A stretch of DNA of 64,000 nucleotides from Neoarius graeffei (lineage: Eukaryota; Chordata; Actinopteri; Siluriformes; Ariidae): positions 927,001 to 991,000 of the forward strand of contig NW_026869982.1 of the NCBI RefSeq assembly GCF_027579695.1, written 5' to 3'. Shown here one piece after another: positions 47,355 to 60,400 of the stretch. The number at the start of each line of letters is the position of its first letter. Positions within the stretch are counted from its first letter, which is position 1. The translations under genes and the position numbers were made by a program. The notes below the pieces were generated by a model that was given only the letters and a program-made list of their open reading frames with translations, was not told where the DNA came from and did no database searches.

Positions 47355-50300
47355 TTGCGCCCAGAAGGAAAATTCTTGCCTTGCGAGCAGAAGGAAAATT
47401 CAAACAGATTTCTGCAAGAAGACAAAATAAAATGCTTACAGTACCTGGTATTCCTAGGCAGTCTCACACTCAAGTACTAACCAGGCCCAACTCTGTTTAG
47501 CTTCTCAGATCAGACAGGATCAGGCATTGTCAGAGTGGTTTGGACGTAAACAACAGTCTGGAAATGTGTGCCTTGCCTTGCCTTGCCTTGCGCCCAGAAG
47601 GAAAATTCTTGCCTTGCGAGCAGAAGGAAAATTCAAACAGATTTCTGCAAGAAGACAAAATAAAATGCTTACAGTACCTGGTATTCCTAGGCAGTCTCCC
47701 ACTCAAGTACTAACCAGGCAAAACTCTGTTTAGCTTCTGAAATCAGACGGGATCAGGCATTGTCAGAGTGGTTTGGCCGTGAGCAACAGTTTGCTGGAAA
47801 TGTGCCGTTTTTCTTGCCTTGCCTTGCCTTGCGCCCAGAAGGAAAATTATTGCCTTGCGAGCAGAAGGAAAATTCAAACAGATTTCTGCAAGAAGACAAA
47901 ATAAAATGCTTACAGTACCTGGTATTCCTAGGCAGTCTCCCACTCAAGTACTAACCAGGCCCAACTCTGTTTAGCTTCTGAGATCAGACGGGATCAGGCG
48001 TTGTCAGAGTGGTTTGGCCGTAAGCAACAGCTTGTTGGAAATGTGCCGTTTTTCTTGCCTTGCGATCAGAAGGAAAATTCTTGCCTTGCGACCAGAAGGA
48101 AAATTCAAACAGATTTCTGCAAGAAGACAAAATAAAATGCTTACAGTACCTGGTATTCCTAGGCAGTCTCACACTCAAGTACTAACCAGGCCCAACTCTG
48201 TTTAGCTTCTCAGATCAGACAGGATCAGGCATTGTCAGAGTGGTTTGGACGTAAACAACAGTCTGGAAATGTGTGCCTTGCCTTGCCTTGCCTTGCCTTG
48301 CGCCCAGAAGGAAAATTCTTGCCTTGCGAGCAGAAGGAAAATTCAAACAGATTTCTGCAAGAAGACAAAATAAAATGCTTACAGTACCTGGTATTCCTAG
48401 GCAGTCTCCCACTCAAGTACTAACCAGGCCCAACTCTGTTTAGCTTCTGAAATCAGACGGGATCAGGCATTGTCAGAGTGGTTTGGCCGTGAGCAACAGT
48501 TTGCTGGAAATGTGCCGTTTTTCTTGCCTTGCCTTGCCTTGCACCCAGAAGGAAAATTATTGCCTTGCGAGCAGAAGGAAAATTCAAACAGATTTCTGCA
48601 AGAAGACAAAATAAAATGCTTACAGTACCTGGTATTCCTAGGCAGTCTCCCACTCAAGTACTAACCAGGCCCAACTCTGTTTAGCTTCTGAGATCAGACG
48701 GGATCAGGCGTTGTCAGAGTGGTTTGGCCGTAAGCAACAGCTTGCTGGAAATGTGCCGTTTTTCTTGCCTTGCGATCAGAAGGAAAATTCTTGCCTTGCG
48801 ACCAGAAGGAAAATTCAAACAGATTTCTGCAAGAAGACAAAATAAAATGCTTACAGTACCTGGTATTCCTAGGCAGTCTCACACTCAAGTACTAACCAGG
48901 CCCAACTCTGTTTAGCTTCTCAGATCAGACAGGATCAGGCATTGTCAGAGTGGTTTGGACGTAAACAACAGTCTGGAAATGTGTGCCTTGCCTTGCCTTG
49001 CCTTGCCTTGCCTTGCGCCCAGAAGGAAAATTCTTGCCTTGCGAGCAGAAGGAAAATTCAAACAGATTTCTGCAAGAAGACAAAATAAAATGCTTACAGT
49101 ACCTGGTATTCCTAGGCAGTCTCCCACTCAAGTACTAACCAGGCCCAACTCTGTTTAGCTTCTGAAATCAGACGGGATCAGGCATTGTCAGAGTGGTTTG
49201 GCCGTGAGCAACAGTTTGCTGGAAATGTGCCGTTTTTCTTGCCTTGCCTTGCCTTGCGCCCAGAAGGAAAATTATTGCCTTGCTAGCAGAAGGAAAATTC
49301 AAACAGATTTCTGCAAGAAGACAAAATAAAATGCTTACAGTACCTGGTATTCCTAGGCAGTCTCCCACTCAAGTACTAACCAGGCCCAACTCTGTTTAGC
49401 TTCTGAGATCAGACGGGATCAGGCGTTGTCAGAGTGGTTTGGCCGTAAGCAATAGCTTGTTGGAAATGTGCCGTTTTTCTTGCCTTGCGATCAGAAGGAA
49501 AATTCTTGCCTTGCGACCAGAAGGAAAATTCAAACAGATTTCTGCAAGAAGACAAAATAAAATGCTTACAGTACCTGGTATTCCTAGGCAGTCTCACACT
49601 CAAGTACTAACCAGGCCCAACTCTGTTTAGCTTCTCAGATCAGACAGGATCAGGCATTGTCAGAGTGGTTTGGACGTAAACAACAGTCTGGAAATGTGTG
49701 CCTTGCCTTGCCTTGCCTTGCCTTGCCTTGCTCCCAGAAGGAAAATTCTTGCCTTGCGAGCAGAAGGAAAATTCAAACAGATTTCTGCAAGAAGACAAAA
49801 TAAAATGCTTACAGTACCTGGTATTCCTAGGCAGTCTCCCACTCAAGTACTAACCAGGCCCAACTCTGTTTAGCTTCTGAGATCAGACGGGATCAGGCGT
49901 TCTCAGAGTGGTTTGGCCGTAAGCAACAGCTTGTTGGAAATGTGCCGTTTTTCTTGCCTTGCGATCAGAAGGAAAATTCTTGCCTTGCGACCAGAAGGAA
50001 AATTCAAACAGATTTCTGCAAGAAGACAAAATAAAATGCTTACAGTACCTGGTATTCCTAGGCAGTCTCACACTCAAGTACTAACCAGGCCCAACTCTGT
50101 TTAGCTTCTCAGATCAGACAGGATCAGGCATTGTCAGAGTGGTTTGGACGTAAACAACAGTCTGGAAATGTGTGCCTTGCCTTGCCTTGCCTTGCGCCCA
50201 GAAGGAAAATTCTTGCCTTGCGAGCAGAAGGAAAATTCAAACAGATTTCTGCAAGAAGACAAAATAAAATGCTTACAGTACCTGGTATTCCTAGGCAGTC

Positions 50301-53300
50301 TCCCACTCAAGTACTAACCAGGCCCAACTCTGTTTAGCTTCTGAGATCAGACGGGATCAGGCGTTGTCAGAGTGGTTTGGCCGTAAGCAACAGCTTGTTG
50401 GAAATGTGCCGTTTTTCTTGCCTTGCGATCAGAAGGAAAATTCTTGCCTTGCGACCAGAAGGAAAATTCAAACAGATTTCTGCAAGAAGACAAAATAAAA
50501 TGCTTACAGTACCTGGTATTCCTAGGCAGTCTCACACTCAAGTACTAACCAGGCCCAACTCTGTTTAGCTTCTCAGATCAGACAGGATCAGGCATTGTCA
50601 GAGTGGTTTGGACGTAAACAACAGTCTGGAAATGTGTGCCTTGCCTTGCCTTGCCTTGCCTTGCGCCCAGAAGGAAAATTCTTGCCTTGCGAGCAGAAGG
50701 AAAATTCAAACAGATTTCTGCAAGAAGACAAAATAAAATGCTTAGAGTACCTGGTATTCCTAGGCAGTCTCCCACTCAAGTACTAACCAGGCCCAACTCT
50801 GTTTAGCTTCTGAAATCAGACGGGATCAGGCATTGTCAGAGTGGTTTGGCCGTGAGCAACAGTTTGCTGGAAATGTGCCGTTTTTCTTGCCTTGCCTTGC
50901 CTTGCACCCAGAAGGAAAATTATTGCCTTGCGAGCAGAAGGAAAATTCAAACAGATTTCTGCAAGAAGACAAAATAAAATGCTTACAGTACCTGGTATTC
51001 CTAGGCAGTCTCCCACTCAAGTACTAACCAGGCCCAACTCTGTTTAGCTTCTGAGATCAGACGGGATCAGGCGTTGTCAGAGTGGTTTGGCCGTAAGCAA
51101 CAGCTTGTTGGAAATGTGCCGTTTTTCTTGCCTTGCGATCAGAAGGAAAATTCTTGCCTTGCGACCAGAAGGAAAATTCAAACAGATTTCTGCAAGAAGA
51201 CAAAATAAAATGCTTACAGTACCTGGTATTCCTAGGCAGTCTCACACTCAAGTACTAACCAGGCCCAACTCTGTTTAGCTTCTCAGATCAGACAGGATCA
51301 GGCATTGTCAGAGTGGTTTGGACGTAAACAACAGTCTGGAAATGTGTGCCTTGCCTTGCCTTGCCTTGCCTTGCCTTGCGCCCAGAAGGAAAATTCTTGC
51401 CTTGCGAGCAGAAGGAAAATTCAAACAGATTTCTGCAAGAAGACAAAATAAAATGCTTACAGTACCTGGTATTCCTAGGCAGTCTCACACTCAAGTACTA
51501 ACCAGGCCCAACTCTGTTTAGCTTCTGAAATCAGACGGGATCAGGCATTGTCAGAGTGGTTTGGCCGTGAGCAACAGTTTGCTGGAAATGTGCCGTTTTT
51601 CTTGCCTTGCCTTGCCTTGCGCCCAGAAGGAAAATTATTGCCTTGCTAGCAGAAGGAAAATTCAAACAGATTTCTGCAAGAAGACAAAATAAAATGCTTA
51701 CAGTACCTGGTATTCCTAGGCAGTCTCCCACTCAAGTACTAACCAGGCCCAACTCTGTTTAGCTTCTGAGATCAGACGGGATCAGGCGTTGTCAGAGTGG
51801 TTTGGCCGTAAGCAATAGCTTGTTGGAAATGTGCCGTTTTTCTTGCCTTGCGATCAGAAGGAAAATTCTTGCCTTGCGACCAGAAGGAAAATTCAAACAG
51901 ATTTCTGCAAGAAGACAAAATAAAATGCTTACAGTACCTGGTATTCCTAGGCAGTCTCACACTCAAGTACTAACCAGGCCCAACTCTGTTTAGCTTCTCA
52001 GATCAGACAGGATCAGGCATTGTCAGAGTGGTTTGGACGTAAACAACAGTCTGGAAATGTGTGCCTTGCCTTGCCTTGCCTTGCCTTGCGCCCAGAAGGA
52101 AAATTCTTGCCTTGCGAGCAGAAGGAAAATTCAAACAGATTTCTGCAAGAAGACAAAATAAAATGCTTACAGTACCTGGTATTCCTAGGCAGTCTCCCAC
52201 TCAAGTACTAACCAGGCCCAACTCTGTTTAGCTTCTGAGATCAGACGGGATCAGGCGTTCTCAGAGTGGTTTGGCCGTAAGCAACAGCTTGTTGGAAATG
52301 TGCCGTTTTTCTTGCCTTGCGATCAGAAGGAAAATTCTTGCCTTGCGACCAGAAGGAAAATTCAAACAGATTTCTGCAAGAAGACAAAATAAAATGCTTA
52401 CAGTACCTGGTATTCCTAGGCAGTCTCACACTCAAGTACTAACCAGGCCCAACTCTGTTTAGCTTCTCAGATCAGACAGGATCAGGCATTGTCAGAGTGG
52501 TTTGGACGTAAACAACAGTCTGGAAATGTGTGCCTTGCCTTGCCTTGCCTTGCGCCCAGAAGGAAAATTCTTGCCTTGCGAGCAGAAGGAAAATTCAAAC
52601 AGATTTCTGCAAGAAGACAAAATAAAATGCTTACAGTACCTGGTATTCCTAGGCAGTCTCCCACTCAAGTACTAACCAGGCAAAACTCTGTTTAGCTTCT
52701 GAAATCAGACGGGATCAGGCATTGTCAGAGTGGTTTGGCCGTGAGCAACAGTTTGCTGGAAATGTGCCGTTTTTCTTGCCTTGCCTTGCCTTGCGCCCAG
52801 AAGGAAAATTATTGCCTTGCGAGCAGAAGGAAAATTCAAACAGATTTCTGCAAGAAGACAAAATAAAATGCTTACAGTACCTGGTATTCCTAGGCAGTCT
52901 CCCACTCAAGTACTAACCAGGCCCAACTCTGTTTAGCTTCTGAGATCAGACGGGATCAGGCGTTGTCAGAGTGGTTTGGCCGTAAGCAACAGCTTGTTGG
53001 AAATGTGCCGTTTTTCTTGCCTTGCGATCAGAAGGAAAATTCTTGCCTTGCGACCAGAAGGAAAATTCAAACAGATTTCTGCAAGAAGACAAAATAAAAT
53101 GCTTACAGTACCTGGTATTCCTAGGCAGTCTCACACTCAAGTACTAACCAGGCCCAACTCTGTTTAGCTTCTCAGATCAGACAGGATCAGGCATTGTCAG
53201 AGTGGTTTGGACGTAAACAACAGTCTGGAAATGTGTGCCTTGCCTTGCCTTGCCTTGCCTTGCGCCCAGAAGGAAAATTCTTGCCTTGCGAGCAGAAGGA

Positions 53301-56300
53301 AAATTCAAACAGATTTCTGCAAGAAGACAAAATAAAATGCTTACAGTACCTGGTATTCCTAGGCAGTCTCCCACTCAAGTACTAACCAGGCCCAACTCTG
53401 TTTAGCTTCTGAAATCAGACGGGATCAGGCATTGTCAGAGTGGTTTGGCCGTGAGCAACAGTTTGCTGGAAATGTGCCGTTTTTCTTGCCTTGCCTTGCC
53501 TTGCCTTGCACCCAGAAGGAAAATTATTGCCTTGCGAGCAGAAGGAAAATTCAAACAGATTTCTGCAAGAAGACAAAATAAAATGCTTACAGTACCTGGT
53601 ATTCCTAGGCAGTCTCCCACTCAAGTACTAACCAGGCCCAACTCTGTTTAGCTTCTGAGATCAGACGGGATCAGGCGTTGTCAGAGTGGTTTGGCCGTAA
53701 GCAACAGCTTGTTGGAAATGTGCCGTTTTTCTTGCCTTGCGATCAGAAGGAAAATTCTTGCCTTGCGACCAGAAGGAAAATTCAAACAGATTTCTGCAAG
53801 AAGACAAAATAAAATGCTTACAGTACCTGGTATTCCTAGGCAGTCTCACACTCAAGTACTAACCAGGCCCAACTCTGTTTAGCTTCTCAGATCAGACAGG
53901 ATCAGGCATTGTCAGAGTGGTTTGGACGTAAACAACAGTCTGGAAATGTGTGCCTTGCCTTGCCTTGCCTTGCCTTGCCTTGCGCCCAGAAGGAAAATTC
54001 TTGCCTTGCGAGCAGAAGGAAAATTCAAACAGATTTCTGCAAGAAGACAAAATAAAATGCTTACAGTACCTGGTATTCCTAGGCAGTCTCCCACTCAAGT
54101 ACTAACCAGGCCCAACTCTGTTTAGCTTCTGAAATCAGACGGGATCAGGCATTGTCAGAGTGGTTTGGCCGTGAGCAGCAGTTTGCTGGAAATGTGCCGT
54201 TTTTCTTGCCTTGCCTTGCCTTGCGCCCAGAAGGAAAATTATTGCCTTGCGAGCAGAAGGAAAATTCAAACAGATTTCTGCAAGAAGACAAAATAAAATG
54301 CTTACAGTACCTGGTATTCCTAGGCAGTCTCCCACTCAAGTACTAACCAGGCCCAACTCTGTTTAGCTTCTGAGATCAGACGGGATCAGGCGTTGTCAGA
54401 GTGGTTTGGCCGTAAGCAACAGCTTGTTGGAAATGTGCCGTTTTTCTTGCCTTGCGATCAGAAGGAAAATTCTTGCCTTGCGACCAGAAGGAAAATTCAA
54501 ACAGATTTCTGCAAGAAGACAAAATAAAATGCTTACAGTACCTGGTATTCCTAGGCAGTCTCACACTCAAGTACTAACCAGGCCCAACTCTGTTTAGCTT
54601 CTCAGATCAGACAGGATCAGGCATTGTCAGAGTGGTTTGGACGTAAACAACAGTCTGGAAATGTGTGCCTTGCCTTGCCTTGCCTTGCCTTGCGCCCAGA
54701 AGGAAAATTCTTGCCTTGCGAGCAGAAGGAAAATTCAAACAGATTTCTGCAAGAAGACAAAATAAAATGCTTACAGTACCTGGTATTCCTAGGCAGTCTC
54801 CCACTCAAGTACTAACCAGGCCCAACTCTGTTTAGCTTCTGAGATCAGACGGGATCAGGCGTTCTCAGAGTGGTTTGGCCGTAAGCAACAGCTTGTTGGA
54901 AATGTGCCGTTTTTCTTGCCTTGCGATCAGAAGGAAAATTCTTGCCTTGCGACCAGAAGGAAAATTCAAACAGATTTCTGCAAGAAGACAAAATAAAATG
55001 CTTACAGTACCTGGTATTCCTAGGCAGTCTCACACTCAAGTACTAACCAGGCCCAACTCTGTTTAGCTTCTCAGATCAGACAGGATCAGGCATTGTCAGA
55101 GTGGTTTGGACGTAAACAACAGTCTGGAAATGTGTGCCTTGCCTTGCCTTGCCTTGCGCCCAGAAGGAAAATTCTTGCCTTGCGAGCAGAAGGAAAATTC
55201 AAACAGATTTCTGCAAGAAGACAAAATAAAATGCTTACAGTACCTGGTATTCCTAGGCAGTCTCCCACTCAAGTACTAACCAGGCAAAACTCTGTTTAGC
55301 TTCTGAAATCAGACGGGATCAGGCATTGTCAGAGTGGTTTGGCCGTGAGCAACAGTTTGCTGGAAATGTGCCGTTTTTCTTGCCTTGCCTTGCCTTGCGC
55401 CCAGAAGGAAAATTATTGCCTTGCGAGCAGAAGGAAAATTCAAACAGATTTCTGCAAGAAGACAAAATAAAATGCTTACAGTACCTGGTATTCCTAGGCA
55501 GTCTCCCACTCAAGTACTAACCAGGCCCAACTCTGTTTAGCTTCTGAGATCAGACGGGATCAGGCGTTGTCAGAGTGGTTTGGCCGTAAGCAACAGCTTG
55601 TTGGAAATGTGCCGTTTTTCTTGCCTTGCGATCAGAAGGAAAATTCTTGCCTTGCGACCAGAAGGAAAATTCAAACAGATTTCTGCAAGAAGACAAAATA
55701 AAATGCTTACAGTACCTGGTATTCCTAGGCAGTCTCACACTCAAGTACTAACCAGGCCCAACTCTGTTTAGCTTCTCAGATCAGACAGGATCAGGCATTG
55801 TCAGAGTGGTTTGGACGTAAACAACAGTCTGGAAATGTGTGCCTTGCCTTGCCTTGCCTTGCCTTGCGCCCAGAAGGAAAATTCTTGCCTTGCGAGCAGA
55901 AGGAAAATTCAAACAGATTTCTGCAAGAAGACAAAATAAAATGCTTACAGTACCTGGTATTCCTAGGCAGTCTCCCACTCAAGTACTAACCAGGCCCAAC
56001 TCTGTTTAGCTTCTGAAATCAGACGGGATCAGGCATTGTCAGAGTGGTTTGGCCGTGAGCAACAGTTTGCTGGAAATGTGCCGTTTTTCTTGCCTTGCCT
56101 TGCCTTGCACCCAGAAGGAAAATTATTGCCTTGCGAGCAGAAGGAAAATTCAAACAGATTTCTGCAAGAAGACAAAATAAAATGCTTACAGTACCTGGTA
56201 TTCCTAGGCAGTCTCCCACTCAAGTACTAACCAGGCCCAACTCTGTTTAGCTTCTGAGATCAGACGGGATCAGGCGTTGTCAGAGTGGTTTGGCCGTAAG

Positions 56301-57268
56301 CAACAGCTTGTTGGAAATGTGCCGTTTTTCTTGCCTTGCGATCAGAAGGAAAATTCTTGCCTTGCGACCAGAAGGAAAATTCAAACAGATTTCTGCAAGA
56401 AGACAAAATAAAATGCTTACAGTACCTGGTATTCCTAGGCAGTCTCACACTCAAGTACTAACCAGGCCCAACTCTGTTTAGCTTCTCAGATCAGACAGGA
56501 TCAGGCATTGTCAGAGTGGTTTGGACGTAAACAACAGTCTGGAAATGTGTGCCTTGCCTTGCCTTGCCTTGCCTTGCCTTGCGCCCAGAAGGAAAATTCT
56601 TGCCTTGCGAGCAGAAGGAAAATTCAAACAGATTTCTGCAAGAAGACAAAATAAAATGCTTACAGTACCTGGTATTCCTAGGCAGTCTCCCACTCAAGTA
56701 CTAACCAGGCCCAACTCTGTTTAGCTTCTGAAATCAGACGGGATCAGGCATTGTCAGAGTGGTTTGGCCGTGAGCAACAGTTTGCTGGAAATGTGCCGTT
56801 TTTCTTGCCTTGCCTTGCCTTGCGCCCAGAAGGAAAATTATTGCCTTGCTAGCAGAAGGAAAATTCAAACAGATTTCTGCAAGAAGACAAAATAAAATGC
56901 TTACAGTACCTGGTATTCCTAGGCAGTCTCCCACTCAAGTACTAACCAGGCCCAACTCTGTTTAGCTTCTGAGATCAGACGGGATCAGGCGTTGTCAGAG
57001 TGGTTTGGCCGTAAGCAATAGCTTGTTGGAAATGTGCCGTTTTTCTTGCCTTGCGATCAGAAGGAAAATTCTTGCCTTGCGACCAGAAGGAAAATTCAAA
57101 CAGATTTCTGCAAGAAGACAAAATAAAATGCTTACAGTACCTGGTATTCCTAGGCAGTCTCACACTCAAGTACTAACCAGGCCCAACTCTGTTTAGCTTC
57201 TCAGATCAGACAGGATCAGGCATTGTCAGAGTGGTTTGGACGTAAACAACAGTCTGGAAATGTGTGCC

Positions 57269-57323
57269 TTGCCTTGCCTTGCCTTGCCTTGCCTTGCCTT
57301 GCCTTGCCTTGCCTTGCCTTGCC
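57269..57323 (+). repeat. (TTGCC)11 microsatellite at the end of the 11-unit block
   Basis: Eleven pentamers in unit B57130, the last unit of the final 11-unit copy. The unit's second 26-bp spacer element reads gcgaccag, the class A form, where class B normally has gcgagcag; B19924 shows the same swap. Both look like small conversion patches from class A. Confidence 0.9.
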
Positions 57324-57402
57324 TTGCGCCCAGAAGGAAAATTCTTGCCTTGCGACCAGAAGGAAAATTCAAACAGATTTCTGCAAGAAGACAAAATAAA
57401 AT

Positions 57403-60400
57403 GCTTACAGTACCTGGTATTCCTAGGCAGTCTCACACTCAAGTACTAACCAGGCCCAACTCTGTTTAGCTTCTCAGATCAGACAGGATCAGGCATTGTC
57501 AGAGTGGTTTGGACGTAAACAACAGTCTGGAAATGTGTGCCTTGCCTTGCCTTGCCTTGCGCCCAGAAGGAAAATTCTTGCCTTGCGAGCAGAAGGAAAA
57601 TTCAAACAGATTTCTGCAAGAAGACAAAATAAAATGCTTACAGTACCTGGTATTCCTAGGCAGTCTCCCACTCAAGTACTAACCAGGCCCAACTCTGTTT
57701 AGCTTCTGAGATCAGACAGGATCAGGCGTTGTCAGAGTGGTTTGGCCGTAAGCAACAGCTTGTTGGAAATGTGCCGTTTTTCTTGCCTTGCGATCAGAAG
57801 GAAAATTCTTGCCTTGCGACCAGAAGGAAAATTCAAACAGATTTCTGCAAGAAGACAAAATAAAATGCTTACAGTACCTGGTATTCCTAGGCAGTCTCAC
57901 ACTCAAGTACTAACCAGGCCCAACTCTGTTTAGCTTCTCAGATCAGACAGGATCAGGCATTGTCAGAGTGGTTTGGACGTAAACAACAGTCTGGAAATGT
58001 GTGCCTTGCCTTGCCTTGCCTTGCCTTGCCTTGCGCCCAGAAGGAAAATTCTTGCCTTGCGAGCAGAAGGAAAATTCAAACAGATTTCTGCAAGAAGACA
58101 AAATAAAATGCTTACAGTACCTGGTATTCCTAGGCAGTCTCCCACTCAAGTACTAACCAGGCCCAACTCTGTTTAGCTTCTGAAATCAGACGGTATCAGG
58201 CATTGTCAGAGTGGTTTGGCCGTGAGCAACAGTTTGCTGGAAATGTGCCGTTTTTCTTGCCTTGCCTTGCCTTGCGCCCAGAAGGAAAATTATTGCCTTG
58301 CTAGCAGAAGGAAAATTCAAACAGATTTCTGCAAGAAGACAAAATAAAATGCTTACAGTACCTGGTATTCCTAGGCAGTCTCCCACTCAAGTACTAACCA
58401 GGCCCAACTCTGTTTAGCTTCTGAGATCAGACGGGATCAGGCGTTGTCAGAGTGGTTTGGCCGTAAGCAACAGCTTGTTGGAAATGTGCCGTTTTTCTTG
58501 CCTTGCGATCAGAAGGAAAATTCTTGCCTTGCGACCAGAAGGAAAATTCAAACAGATTTCTGCAAGAAGACAAAATAAAATGCTTACAGTACCTGGTATT
58601 CCTAGGCAGTCTCACACTCAAGTACTAACCAGGCCCAACTCTGTTTAGCTTCTCAGATCAGACAGGATCAGGCATTGTCAGAGTGGTTTGGACGTAAACA
58701 ACAGTCTGGAAATGTGTGCCTTGCCTTGCCTTGCCTTGCCTTGCCTTGCCTTGCGCCCAGAAGGAAAATTCTTGCCTTGCGAGCAGAAGGAAAATTCAAA
58801 CAGATTTCTGCAAGAAGACAAAATAAAATGCTTACAGTACCTGGTATTCCTAGGCAGTCTCACACTCAAGTACTAACCAGGCCCAACTCTGTTTAGCTTC
58901 TCAGATCAGACAGGATCAGGCATTGTCAGAGTGGTTTGGACGTAAACAACAGTCTGGAAATGTGTGCCTTGCCTTGCCTTGCCTTGCCTTGCGCCCAGAA
59001 GGAAAATTCTTGCCTTGCGAGCAGAAGGAAAATTCAAACAGATTTCTGCAAGAAGACAAAATAAAATGCTTACAGTACCTGGTATTCCTAGGCAGTCTCC
59101 CACTCAAGTACTAACCAGGCCCAACTCTGTTTAGCTTCTGAAATCAGACGGGATCAGGCATTGTCAGAGTGGTTTGGCCGTGAGCAACAGTTTGCTGGAA
59201 ATGTGCCGTTTTTCTTGCCTTGCCTTGCCTTGCGCCCAGAAGGAAAATTATTGCCTTGCGAGCAGAAGGAAAATTCAAACAGATTTCTGCAAGAAGACAA
59301 AATAAAATGCTTACAGTACCTGGTATTCCTAGGCAGTCTCCCACTCAAGTACTAACCAGGCCCAACTCTGTTTAGCTTCTGAGATCAGACGGGATCAGGC
59401 GTTGTCAGAGTGGTTTGGCCGTAAGCAACAGCTTGTTGGAAATGTGCCGTTTTTCTTGCCTTGCGATCAGAAGGAAAATTCTTGCCTTGCGACCAGAAGG
59501 AAAATTCAAACAGATTTCTGCAAGAAGACAAAATAAAATGCTTACAGTACCTGGTATTCCTAGGCAGTCTCACACTCAAGTACTAACCAGGCCCAACTCT
59601 GTTTAGCTTCTCAGATCAGACAGGATCAGGCATTGTCAGAGTGGTTTGGACGTAAACAGCAGTCTGGAAATGTGTGCCTTGCCTTGCCTTGCCTTGCCTT
59701 GCGCCCAGAAGGAAAATTCTTGCCTTGCGAGCAGAAGGAAAATTCAAACAGATTTCTGCAAGAAGACAAAATAAAATGCTTACAGTACCTGGTATTCCTA
59801 GGCAGTCTCCCACTCAAGTACTAACCAGGCCCAACTCTGTTTAGCTTCTGAAATCAGACGGGATCAGGCATTGTCAGAGTGGTTTGGCCGTGAGCAACAG
59901 TTTGCTGGAAATGTGCCGTTTTTCTTGCCTTGCCTTGCCTTGCGCCCAGAAGGAAAATTATTGCCTTGCGAGCAGAAGGAAAATTCAAACAGATTTCTGC
60001 AAGAAGACAAAATAAAATGCTTACAGTACCTGGTATTCCTAGGCAGTCTCCCACTCAAGTACTAACCAGGCCCAACTCTGTTTAGCTTCTGAGATCAGAC
60101 GGGATCAGGCGTTGTCAGAGTGGTTTGGCCGTAAGCAACAGCTTGTTGGAAATGTGCCGTTTTTCTTGCCTTGCGATCAGAAGGAAAATTCTTGCCTTGC
60201 GACCAGAAGGAAAATTCAAACAGATTTCTGCAAGAAGACAAAATAAAATGCTTACAGTACCTGGTATTCCTAGGCAGTCTCACACTCAAGTACTAACCAG
60301 GCCCAACTCTGTTTAGCTTCTCAGATCAGACAGGATCAGGCATTGTCAGAGTGGTTTGGACGTAAACAACAGTCTGGAAATGTGTGCCTTGCCTTGCCTT

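Larger units (their letters stand above)
44755..57402 (-). repeat. 11-unit higher-order repeat block, right part
   Basis: 44755-47433: A44755 B44986 C45219 A45460 B45691 C45934 A46175 B46406 C46649 A46890 B47121. 47434-49806, lacking its opening A: B47434 C47667 A47908 B48139 C48377 A48618 B48849 C49092 A49333 B49564. 49807-52164, lacking the first C: A49807 B50038 A50271 B50502 C50740 A50981 B51212 C51455 A51696 B51927. 52165-54768 (2604 bp, complete): A52165 B52396 C52629 A52870 B53101 C53339 A53585 B53816 C54059 A54300 B54531. 54769-57402: A54769 B55000 C55233 A55474 B55705 C55943 A56184 B56415 C56658 A56899 B57130. C54059 lacks the gctagcag mark normally at its position. Confidence 0.88.
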
